The position numbers were made by a program, and so were the translations under genes. A stretch of DNA of 44,758 nt from an uncultured Lachnospiraceae bacterium (GTDB lineage Bacteria > Bacillota > Clostridia > Lachnospirales > Lachnospiraceae), in the NCBI GenBank assembly GCA_910587095.1, contig CAJUMJ010000008.1:1-44758 (forward strand), in the 5' to 3' direction. The notes beneath the pieces are model-generated. The model was not told where the DNA came from. It saw only the letters and a program-made list of their open reading frames with translations, and ran no database searches. Shown piece by piece: positions 1-6,867 of the stretch. The first letter of the stretch is position 1, and each line of letters opens with the position of its first letter.

Positions 1-109
1 CACCAAATAACTTGCTTGAATTTTCATCTGCCGTGTTGTCGTCGGTCAACGATGTCACCGCATCGACTCCCTCCTCCGCCTTGCAGAATGAAAATTCATT
101 CTGCGTCAT
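1..109 (-). CDS. Possible 5' part of an unknown gene running off the left edge
   Basis: Reading the minus strand from an ATG at 107-109, the frame stays open to the window edge for 36 codons and starts MTQNEFSFCKAEEG, with an acidic Asp/Thr-rich continuation. No Shine-Dalgarno sequence precedes the ATG, and an in-frame stop lies just upstream. The first codons overlap a perfect 20-bp palindrome (CAGAATGAAAATTCATTCTG, 85-104), so the stretch may be a repeated or structural element rather than a gene. I do not recognise a family. Confidence 0.2.
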   Translation of the reverse strand, partial: MTQNEFSFCKAEEGVDAVTSLTDDNTADENSSKLFG

Positions 110-137
110 TTGGCTGAAAATGAATGATACAGCACAC

Positions 138-275
138 TAGGTAATTGCGAAAACTTGGTGAGGTTCTTTCGAACCTTAGTAGCACTACGTTTGGATTGGA
201 GCGAAAGCGCGTCTGCGTTGATTATACTATTTGTGCAAATTCAACAACCTTAAAAGAGTTTCGCAATTGCCTACT
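138..275. repeat. Foldback (inverted repeat) element A
   Basis: The arms TAGGTAATTGCGAAA (near 139-153) and TTTCGCAATTGCCTA (near 259-273) are inverted copies with one G.T-type mismatch. Between them is a small hairpin, AGGTTC-TTTC-GAACCT. There is no coding frame of note. This could be a MITE-like element or a structured RNA; I cannot tell which. Confidence 0.5.
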
Positions 276-392
276 AATGTACTCTCGGAATCTCTCTTGC
301 ACCTGCCTTTGTGGCAGATTTTCCGCCATATGCACATCTGACAAAAAATCATCTCACAAAATTAGGCACAAAGAGACTCCGAGAGTACATTC
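276..392. repeat. Foldback (inverted repeat) element B
   Basis: The left arm TGTACTCTCGGAATCTCT (278-295) is mirrored by AGAGACTCCGAGAGTACA (about 372-389) with one mismatch. The arms enclose roughly 75 bases that include an imperfect GCAGA...TCTG pairing. The element directly abuts foldback A. The rest of 392-618 is AT-rich, with only a weak hairpin near 530-555 (AGTCA/TGGCT followed by Ts) that may be a terminator. Confidence 0.5.
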
Positions 393-618
393 TGTTTGCC
401 TGTTGCAGCCTTGTTTTTTGTCGAATAAAATAAACGTCTGATATACAGAAAAATCGCTGCAATCAAACGTTTCGGCTGAATAAAGCCATTTCTTCGCAAA
501 ACTTTTATTATCATACTATACATATGGAAAAAAGTCAACGCATTGGCTTTTTTTGCGTTATGAGGAGTATTCTTACGACAGGGCGCAATATTCCTCTTTT
601 TTTCCCGTATAGGCAGAC

Positions 619-647
619 TGGACTTTACATATCCGGTGTGATAGAAT
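619..647 (+). promoter_or_regulatory. Candidate promoter of the MATE gene
   Basis: TGGACT (619-624), 17 bases, then TAGAAT (642-647). Each hexamer differs from consensus at one or two places. It lies 55 bases before the TTG start at 702. Confidence 0.4.
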
Positions 648-701
648 CCAAATCATGGAATTGGATTATGCGAAATATATTGAGAGAGAGGGAGCGGTTT
701 T

Positions 702-2084
702 TTGAGTACTGCGAAAGCGATGACCAGGGAGGAGAGGATGGCGACGGACTCCATCAGCAGATTGATGGTAAGCATGACGTTGCCGGCTATCCTTGCGCAG
801 ATTATAAATATTCTTTACAGTGTAATTGACAGGATCTATATCGGGCATATGGAAGGTGTGGGTGCAAACGCGCTGACGGGCGTGGGAGTTACTTTCTGTA
901 TCACGATGTTTGTGTCGGCTTTTTCCGCCTTTATCAGCAATGGCGCGGCGCCTTTAGCGGCCATTTGGCTGGGGAAGGGCGACAGGGAACACGCGGAGAA
1001 GATTTTGGGAAACAGTGTGAGCTTTCTTGTGGTCTGCACGGTGATTTTGATGGCGGTATTCTATGCGTTTCAGAAGCCGCTTTTGTATCTGTTCGGAGCC
1101 AGCGACGCCACTATAGGCTACGCTACGGACTATCTCTCCATCTATCTGGCGGGGACGCTCTTCGTGGAGCTTGCGCTCGGGTTAAACGCTTTCATTATCT
1201 GCCAGAGTCAGGCCAGGACGGCGATGCTTTCGGTGCTGATCGGCGCGGTGGCGAACATTATACTGGATCCCGTTTTCATATTCGGTTTTCACATGGGCGT
1301 CAAGGGGGCGGCGACGGCGTCTGTGATTTCCCAGGCTTTGAGCGCTGCCTGGGTTGTGAGCTTTCTTTTGGGCAAGAGGACTTCGCTCAAAATTCGTAAG
1401 AGCTGTATGAAACCGGAGGCGGCGATCCTTGGGAGCGTGTTTTCGCTTGGCATTTCCCCTTTCATCATGCAGGCGACGGAAAGCTTTATCAGCATTGTTT
1501 TAAATCACGGACTGCAGGCTTACGGAGGCGACACACATGTCGGATCCTTGACGATTATGCAGAGCGTGATGCAGCTTTTCTCCGCGCCGATCAACGGATT
1601 TACCCAGGGGATGACGCCCATTGTCAGCTACAATTACGGGGCAAAAAATTTTGCCAGGGTAAGGCAGCTTTATGGCTGGATGATCGGTTTGTGTTTTGGG
1701 TTCCGGTTTTTGACGACAATGACGGCGATGGTTTTCCCCCGGTTTTACGCGGGGTTTTTTACAGACGAAGCGCAATTGGTTACACTGACAGGGGAGGTTA
1801 TGCCGGTATTTATGGCGGGTATACTGGTGTTCGGCTTGCAAAACGGGATTCAGCCCACGTTTCTGGCGCTGGGGCAGGCGAAGATTTCCCTTTTCATAGC
1901 GGTGCTGAGAAAGATTATTCTGCTCATTCCCCTCGCGATTATTTTGCCGCGTTTCTTTGGCGTGATGGGTGTTTACTACGCTGAGCCGATTTCGGATGTC
2001 ATATCGGCGGCCACGGCCACGACACTGTTTTTGCTTAATATCAAAAAAATATTGTCGGTGGAAGCGTTAGAAAAAATTCACTGA
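702..2084 (+). CDS. MATE family multidrug/cation antiporter
   Basis: Membrane exporter that swaps Na+ or H+ for drugs or other organic cations at the cytoplasmic membrane; the substrate cannot be read from sequence. The 460-residue product fits the usual MATE length (about 450) and shows about twelve hydrophobic segments. It has the typical first-helix signature (LPAILAQIINILYSVIDRIYIGH) and a pseudo-repeat in the second half (SLGISPFIMQATESF). TTG 702 is preceded by GGAG at 691-694. An ATG at 738, preceded by GGGAGGAGAGG, would give a product 12 residues shorter and is a real alternative start. The gene has its own terminator, so it is probably a single-gene unit. Family assignment is firm; function is inferred from the family. 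Confidence 0.9.
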   Translation: MSTAKAMTREERMATDSISRLMVSMTLPAILAQIINILYSVIDRIYIGHMEGVGANALTGVGVTFCITMFVSAFSAFISNGAAPLAAIWLGKGDREHAEKILGNSVSFLVVCTVILMAVFYAFQKPLLYLFGASDATIGYATDYLSIYLAGTLFVELALGLNAFIICQSQARTAMLSVLIGAVANIILDPVFIFGFHMGVKGAATASVISQALSAAWVVSFLLGKRTSLKIRKSCMKPEAAILGSVFSLGISPFIMQATESFISIVLNHGLQAYGGDTHVGSLTIMQSVMQLFSAPINGFTQGMTPIVSYNYGAKNFARVRQLYGWMIGLCFGFRFLTTMTAMVFPRFYAGFFTDEAQLVTLTGEVMPVFMAGILVFGLQNGIQPTFLALGQAKISLFIAVLRKIILLIPLAIILPRFFGVMGVYYAEPISDVISAATATTLFLLNIKKILSVEALEKIH

Positions 2085-2110
2085 TTTTATATGAAGGGAT
2101 GGTTGTACAG

Positions 2111-2147
2111 GAACGGATGCCACGGCGGAGGCGATCCGTTCTTTTTT
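2111..2147 (+). terminator. Rho-independent terminator after the MATE gene
   Basis: Stem GAACGGAT (2111-2118) with ATCCGTTC (2134-2141), followed by a run of Ts. Confidence 0.85.
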
Positions 2148-2189
2148 ATGCGTCGGTGTGAATTCCGTGTGGACAAAGCGGGAAAAATG

Positions 2190-2219
2190 TTGACAAGGGG
2201 CAGGGGGGGGGGGTAAAAT
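2190..2219 (+). promoter_or_regulatory. Putative promoter with an 11-G tract in the spacer
   Basis: TTGACA (2190-2195) and TAAAAT (2214-2219) are separated by 18 bases. Eleven of these are an uninterrupted G run (2203-2213). Loss of one G would give the preferred 17-base spacing. If this promoter is used, transcription would start near 2226, after the first GTG of the downstream frame. Confidence 0.5.
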
Positions 2220-2222
2220 TGG

Positions 2223-3932
2223 GTGGATATTTGCTTTACAACGGATCTCATTCTCGGAGGGAGGCGTGTTTTCATCAGTGCTCATACGAAGAGGGCTTTA
2301 GGGATTTCCGGGATTTTACTGCTTATTTTGACAGCGCTTCTGATCTATGACAGGGAGCACGACTGGCATATCCGTTTTTCGAAACAGTCCGGCTATTACG
2401 ATGAGGCGTTTCGGCTCAAAATTATGGGCGGGAACGGGAACGAAATTTATTACACCCTGGATGGCAGCACGCCCACGACGGAAGATTTTGTCTATGACGA
2501 GGACGAGCCTATATATATAGAAGACGCGACGGGAAACGATAATATCTATGCGGTCAGAACGGACATTTCTACAGTGGACTATGCGATCCCCGATTATCCC
2601 GTAGACAAATGTAATATCGTGCGCGCAGCCGTGTTTGACGAGGCGGGCGCTTGTCTGGATTCCATCACAGGCGTATATTTTGTAGGGTTTCAGGACAAAG
2701 AGGGATATGACAAAGTTTACACGGCGTCTCTTGTGACGGAGCCGGACGGCTTGTTTGATTACGAAACGGGGATTTATGTGAAAGGCGCTGCTTTTGACGA
2801 TCCGCAGAAAAATGAGGGCGTGCAGGAGAGCAGGCGCGGGAATTATTTTAACAGCGGCCGGGAATGGGAACGGGAGGCTGAGCTTACCGTATTTGACGAG
2901 AAGAAAAGGGTAGTTCTGACGCAGGGATGCGGCATACGGATCAAGGGCGGGCTCAGCAGGATATTTCCGCAAAAAAGCGTGAGCTGCTATGCCAGAGAGG
3001 AGTATGGCGGCGGCAGACTCTTTTGCGCGGATCTTTTTGAGACGGGGATTCTTCCGCACAAGATCGTGTTTTTCTCGGGAGGAAACGACAGATTTTATAA
3101 GATAAAAGACTATATCGCGCAAAACCTGGAGCAGGAGCTTGGCTTCGCGACGCTTGACTTTATTCCGTGCGTTCTGTTTCTGAACGGCGAGTACTGGGGC
3201 GCGTGTTACATCACGGAAGATTACAATGCGGATTATATAAGCGGTCACTATCATGTGGGGCGCGACAATATTGTTATGATGAAAGTTGCCGACCTGGAGG
3301 AAGGGGAGGAAGGCGACCAGGAGCTTTACTATGATATGGAGCGTGAAGTTGCCTACAATTATATGTGGATACCCGAAAACTACGAGCGCGCGTGCGAGCT
3401 TATAGATATGGAGGGGTACATCGACTATTACGCGGCGCAGATTTACATCGGTCGCAACGGCGACTGGCCAAATGCCAACTATGCGCTTTGGAGGACAAAA
3501 GAAGACGAGGGCTCCGTCTACGGTGATTGCAGATGGCGCTTTATGCTGTTCGATGTCAATTCGGGCGGGTTGGGACTTGGCGTGCTGGAGGACGATACTT
3601 TGCAGCTCGTACTCGACATGGATCCTATTTTTTTCTCGCTGTTTCAAAACGACGATTTCAAAAGCGCCTTTGCAAAGAGGATACTGGAGATTGGCAGGGA
3701 AGTTTACGATGAGGAGCGGTGTGAGACTTTGGCTGATGAGTGGGCGGATCTTATGCGTCAGCCGATCGCCGATACCAACAGGCGCTTTTACGGAACGTGG
3801 TCAGAGGAGAATTTTGAAAGAGCGGTCGAGGATGTGACAGCCTTTGCCGGACAGAGGTATGACAGGGTTTGGGATATGCTTGTCGACCACATGGGAGAGG
3901 AGTGGCTAGCACAGAATGGAATTTCGAAATGA
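2223..3932 (+). CDS. CotH-type kinase with chitobiase-like C-terminal (CHB_HEX_C) repeat
   Basis: CotH proteins are atypical kinases; Bacillus CotH phosphorylates a spore-coat protein. This one has a membrane anchor (residues ~25-42), a beta-sandwich CHB_HEX_C motif (YYTLDGSTPT, ~77-85) and then the CotH core. Core motifs are VLFLNGEYWGACYITED, a GRNGDWPNANY segment, and LFDVN as the likely metal-binding Asp site. It is probably an externally facing anchored protein. It overlaps the VTC gene by 17 bases and forms an operon with it and the DUF4956 gene. The start is uncertain. GTG 2223 uses the G tract as ribosome binding site. The best Shine-Dalgarno (GGAGGGAGG, 2256-2264) is instead followed in frame only by ATC at 2274. 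Confidence 0.85.
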   Translation: MDICFTTDLILGGRRVFISAHTKRALGISGILLLILTALLIYDREHDWHIRFSKQSGYYDEAFRLKIMGGNGNEIYYTLDGSTPTTEDFVYDEDEPIYIEDATGNDNIYAVRTDISTVDYAIPDYPVDKCNIVRAAVFDEAGACLDSITGVYFVGFQDKEGYDKVYTASLVTEPDGLFDYETGIYVKGAAFDDPQKNEGVQESRRGNYFNSGREWEREAELTVFDEKKRVVLTQGCGIRIKGGLSRIFPQKSVSCYAREEYGGGRLFCADLFETGILPHKIVFFSGGNDRFYKIKDYIAQNLEQELGFATLDFIPCVLFLNGEYWGACYITEDYNADYISGHYHVGRDNIVMMKVADLEEGEEGDQELYYDMEREVAYNYMWIPENYERACELIDMEGYIDYYAAQIYIGRNGDWPNANYALWRTKEDEGSVYGDCRWRFMLFDVNSGGLGLGVLEDDTLQLVLDMDPIFFSLFQNDDFKSAFAKRILEIGREVYDEERCETLADEWADLMRQPIADTNRRFYGTWSEENFERAVEDVTAFAGQRYDRVWDMLVDHMGEEWLAQNGISK

Positions 3933-4605
3933 ACTGAAATTTGAGGTGTCCGAGTCGGAGCTTGCCAAAATTAAGTATCGGCTGCTTCCGCTTATGCGGT
4001 GCGACAGCCATCAGGACACGGACGGATATGCGGTGAGGAGCTTGTACTTTGACGATATATATGATTCTTGCATGAACGAAAAAGGGGACGGCGTCTGTCA
4101 CAGAATAAAATACAGACTTCGGATCTATAACGCTGACGCGGGACTGGTGAGGCTGGAAAAAAAGATCAAATACCGTCAGATGACAAAAAAGGTGTCGCAG
4201 ACGTTGACCAGGAGAGAAAGCGATGCGCTCCTGGGCGGGGATCGGGAGTTTCTCTCCGGGGTTATGGCGGGCGGCGGAGAATCTTTGCTCAGAGAGCTTG
4301 CGGTGAAGATGATGCAAAAAAATATGGCGCCCAAATGCATTGTCGAGTACGACAGATTTGCTTTCGTCGAGGCGGCGGGGAACGTGAGGATAACCTTCGA
4401 TCGCAATATATCGGGATGCGGGCAGGTGGAGAGGTTTTACGACGAGGCGCTTTTTCAGGTACCGGTCATGCCGGCGGGCAGGCATATTTTGGAGATCAAA
4501 TTCGATGAATTTTTACCCCGTTATCTTTTGCAGGCGGTGGATATCGGAAACCTGCGCAGGCAGTCGTTTTCCAAATATTATTTTGCGAGAGTAGCGGTTG
4601 GGTGA
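3916..4605 (+). CDS. VTC-domain (polyphosphate polymerase-like) protein
   Basis: The VTC domain in yeast Vtc4 makes polyphosphate inside a tunnel lined with basic residues. The bacterial stand-alone versions are uncharacterised or linked to surface polymers. This 229-residue protein starts RNELKFEVSESELAKIKYRL and carries the paired basic strands typical of the tunnel fold: RIKYRLRIY, RLEKKIKYRQMTKK, CIVEYDRFAF, and a late ILEIKFDEFLP strand. There is no signal peptide, so it should be cytosolic. ATG 3916 lies inside the end of the CotH gene, which points to translational coupling. Its constant partners, CotH upstream and DUF4956 downstream, are a recurring bacterial trio. The substrate here is unproven. 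Confidence 0.85.
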   Translation: MEFRNELKFEVSESELAKIKYRLLPLMRCDSHQDTDGYAVRSLYFDDIYDSCMNEKGDGVCHRIKYRLRIYNADAGLVRLEKKIKYRQMTKKVSQTLTRRESDALLGGDREFLSGVMAGGGESLLRELAVKMMQKNMAPKCIVEYDRFAFVEAAGNVRITFDRNISGCGQVERFYDEALFQVPVMPAGRHILEIKFDEFLPRYLLQAVDIGNLRRQSFSKYYFARVAVG

Positions 4606-4616
4606 AAGGAGACTGT

Positions 4617-5291
4617 ATGGGATTTGGCGATGTGATTAAGAAGTCGGTTCTGGAAGGGTTTTCTTCCGGGGGTATCTCGACTTCCAATATGATTTTTACG
4701 CTCGGCATATGCTTTTTGATTTCCGCCTATATTTATTTTGTGTACCGGTGGGTTACGAGGTCAACCTTTTACGACAGAAACTTTAACGTGTCGATGTCGG
4801 TCATTTCCGTTATTGTCGCCGGGATTATCCTGGCCATGCAGTCCAACCTGATTATTTCCCTCGGTATGGTGGGCGCCCTGTCCATTGTGCGTTTTCGGAC
4901 GGCGATTAAGGAGCCGATGGATTTATTGTTTTTGTTCTGGTCGATCGGAAACGGTATCATGTGCGGCGCTGGGCTTTACAAACTGACGCTGCTTGTCGCG
5001 CTGGTCACAACTTTCGGCCTTCTTGTACTGCAGGTTGTACCGCTGAAAACCTGCCCCTATCTTGTCATTGTCAACGCGAAGGACAAGTCGAAGGAGGGGG
5101 AGATTTTGCGCATAGTCGAAAAATACTCCAAACGGTACAGAATCGATTCCAAGAATATCCGGGCGCAAAGTCTGGACATGATCATAGAGATCCATACGAA
5201 GGAGGCGGGCAGTCTGGTGGACGAGCTGTCAGAGGTGGAGTCGGTAACCGGCGCTTCCCTGCTGTATCATGACGCTCCGGTTAAAAGCTGA
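4617..5291 (+). CDS. DUF4956 membrane protein, partner of CotH/VTC
   Basis: The 224-residue protein has about four hydrophobic segments in its first 140 residues, including the conserved block SLGMVGALSIVRFRTAIKEP, which is the hallmark of DUF4956. A soluble ACT-like C-terminal part follows (LVIVNAKDKSKEGEILRIVE...). I start it at ATG 4617, which has AAAGGAG at 4605-4611, rather than at the GTG 15 bases upstream. It begins 11 bases after the VTC stop and closes the operon. The family's function is unknown. Its place beside VTC and CotH suggests it carries or anchors a polymer or its synthase at the membrane; that is inference. Confidence 0.85.
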   Translation: MGFGDVIKKSVLEGFSSGGISTSNMIFTLGICFLISAYIYFVYRWVTRSTFYDRNFNVSMSVISVIVAGIILAMQSNLIISLGMVGALSIVRFRTAIKEPMDLLFLFWSIGNGIMCGAGLYKLTLLVALVTTFGLLVLQVVPLKTCPYLVIVNAKDKSKEGEILRIVEKYSKRYRIDSKNIRAQSLDMIIEIHTKEAGSLVDELSEVESVTGASLLYHDAPVKS

Positions 5292-5359
5292 CGTTATCCG
5301 GCGCAAAATACGAAAGCTATCAAATTGGCTTATATTCGGTAAAGAAACGAATTAAATTG

Positions 5360-5388
5360 TTGACAAGTGGGAATGCTTATGGTAAATT
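5360..5388 (+). promoter_or_regulatory. Promoter of the riboswitch-antiporter unit
   Basis: TTGACA (5360-5365), a 17-base spacer, TAAATT (5383-5388). It lies just upstream of the riboswitch P1 stem. Confidence 0.7.
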
Positions 5389-5397
5389 AACTCACAA

Positions 5398-5514
5398 GTT
5401 AAGAGGGAGTAGTTATCCTGTGTAAGCAACATACCCTGACATATGTGTCATGTTTACACGCTTTCTGTTAAAACCGAATCACCGGGAAATTATGGAAAGG
5501 ACGAGACTTTTAGC
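5398..5514 (+). ncRNA. yybP-ykoY manganese riboswitch aptamer
   Basis: P1 pairs GTTAAGAG (5398-5405) with CTTTTAGC (5507-5514). The conserved loop GGGAGTAG follows directly, then ACCCTGAC and, on the 3' side, GACGAGAC just before the P1 strand. These are the family's signature loops, recalled from the family and not searched. The class senses Mn2+ and switches on metal-export genes, which fits the antiporter downstream. The 3' aptamer loop is shared with the terminator stem at 5496-5541, so ligand binding should prevent termination. Confidence 0.8.
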
Positions 5515-5544
5515 ATGGAAAATGTTGAAAGCCCGTCCTTTTTT
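5496..5544 (+). terminator. Expression-platform terminator of the Mn riboswitch
   Basis: AAAGGACG (5496-5503) pairs with CGTCCTTT (5534-5541), with Ts to 5544. The left arm overlaps the conserved GACGAGAC loop of the aptamer, giving mutually exclusive folds. Confidence 0.8.
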
Positions 5545-5579
5545 GTGTGAACGGCGCTTTCGGAAATGGAGGAAGAGAG

Positions 5580-6521
5580 ATGGAAGTTGCAATTCAGATC
5601 GGGTTACTGGCAATCGGTTTTGTGCTCCTTGTAAAGGGGGCGGATTTGTTTGTGGAGGGGGCAAGCCGTGTAGCGGAAAAGTTCGGCATTCCCCAGCTCG
5701 TGATCGGACTCACGATCGTGGCTATGGGCACATCGCTGCCGGAGGCGGCAGTCAGCATCTCGGCGGCTTTGAAGGGGAGTGCGGAGATCACCGTCGGAAA
5801 CATTGTCGGCAGCAACATTATGAACATTTTGCTGATATTGGGGATTACGGCGTTGATCATGCCTGTGGCGGTTCAGAAATCCACGGTGCGCTATGAGATT
5901 CCTTTTATGATCGCGGCGTCGGCGGTACTTGTGTTCATGGGAGGGGTGGGAGATCACCTGCTGGGAATGTCCGACGGATTATTTTTGTGGGCGCTGATGC
6001 TTTGCTACCTCGGATATCTGTTTGTGATGTCGAAACGGGGAGCGGCCCTGGCGGAAGAGATGCCTGACGGCGCGCCCATGCCTGTATGGAAAATGCTTGT
6101 GTTTATTGTGGCGGGCGGCGTGATGATTGTGCTGGGCTCCGATATGGCGGTGGACGCGGCCACAGAGCTGGCCTTGATTTTCGGCATGAGCGAGCGACTG
6201 ATCGGGCTGACGATCGTTGCATTCGGTACTTCGTTGCCTGAGCTGGTGACGAGCGTCACGGCGGCCATAAAGGGCAAGGCGGATATCGCGGTCGGAAATA
6301 TTGTGGGCAGCAATGTTTTTAACATTCTCTTTGTTGTGGGCACATCGGCCCTGATCACGCCAGTGGAGTACGCCCCGGCATTTTTGACGGACGGTATTGT
6401 GTGTATTGCGGCAGCGGTGCTTTTGTGGATCTGCGTTGTTAAAAATAAGAGGCTTGGCCGTTTGGGCGGAGCGGCGATGCTGCTTGGATACGGTGGCTAC
6501 TTTATATATTTGATGCGATAA
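5580..6521 (+). CDS. CaCA-family cation antiporter (YrbG-like), Mn-riboswitch controlled
   Basis: Inner-membrane exchanger of the Ca2+/cation antiporter superfamily, 313 residues. The two inverted alpha-repeats are plain: GTSLPEAAVSISAALKGS with VGNIVGSNIMNILLILG in the first half, and GTSLPELVTSVTAAIKG with VGNIVGSNVFNILFVVG in the second. The acidic residues that bind the ion are present. The start is ATG 5580 with GGAGGAAGAG upstream. Family members are usually annotated as Na+/Ca2+ exchangers, but control by a manganese riboswitch suggests that Mn2+ export is at least part of its job here (inference). No other gene shares the transcript. Confidence 0.9.
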   Translation: MEVAIQIGLLAIGFVLLVKGADLFVEGASRVAEKFGIPQLVIGLTIVAMGTSLPEAAVSISAALKGSAEITVGNIVGSNIMNILLILGITALIMPVAVQKSTVRYEIPFMIAASAVLVFMGGVGDHLLGMSDGLFLWALMLCYLGYLFVMSKRGAALAEEMPDGAPMPVWKMLVFIVAGGVMIVLGSDMAVDAATELALIFGMSERLIGLTIVAFGTSLPELVTSVTAAIKGKADIAVGNIVGSNVFNILFVVGTSALITPVEYAPAFLTDGIVCIAAAVLLWICVVKNKRLGRLGGAAMLLGYGGYFIYLMR

Positions 6522-6554
6522 AGGAGGCGGGATTCCGCACAGCGGCAAAATGTT

Positions 6555-6720
6555 GGTTAGTGTGAGAAGAGTTTCTAAAGACGTCCCGCCATAGGACGGG
6601 ACGTCAAGAAACTCCAGGAGTTGCCTTGCAACTCCGTCTCACACAGGAGAATGCCCAAAATACGGGCATTCTCCGCACTGGTTTGAGTCACAGCAGAGCT
6701 GTGACATGGAGGTTAGCATG
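6555..6720. repeat. Multi-stem structured element, copy 1
   Basis: Fills most of the 346-base gap before the kinase gene. The stems are P1 GTGTGAGA/TCTCACAC (6560-6567/6637-6644), enclosing P2 AGTTTCT/AGAAACT (6570-6576/6607-6613) with an inner GACGTCCCG/CGGGACGTC hairpin. P3 is GGAGTTGC/GCAACTCC (6617-6635). P4 is GGAGAATGCCC/GGGCATTCTCC (6646-6674) and P5 is GTCACAGC/GCTGTGAC (6687-6705). GGTTAG flanks both ends (6555-6560, 6711-6716). The same stem order with different bases occurs at 33400-33543. It could be an RNA family or a mobile palindromic element. Confidence 0.7.
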
Positions 6721-6848
6721 TAAAAATACAGAGTATACCGAAAAAAGTGCAATCTGTACCGGAAGGGTAGGACGCGAGGGTTGTCCGTAGTAGAATAATA
6801 AGAATCAGGCGGAGAGAAGGGCTGAATACGGGAATGATGAAAAAATAA

Positions 6849-6858
6849 GGGGGGGGGG
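6849..6858 (+). repeat. G10 homopolymer at the ribosome binding site of the kinase gene
   Basis: Ten consecutive Gs end nine bases before ATG 6868, where the Shine-Dalgarno sequence should be. No other AGGAGG-like site is present, so tract length may set the translation level. Confidence 0.7.
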
Positions 6859-6867
6859 TAGAAAGCT

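Noticed and set aside
2203..2213. G tract as a pure assembly artefact
   Set aside because: Cannot be excluded from sequence alone, but its exact place between two good promoter hexamers and the second tract at 6849 make it worth reporting.
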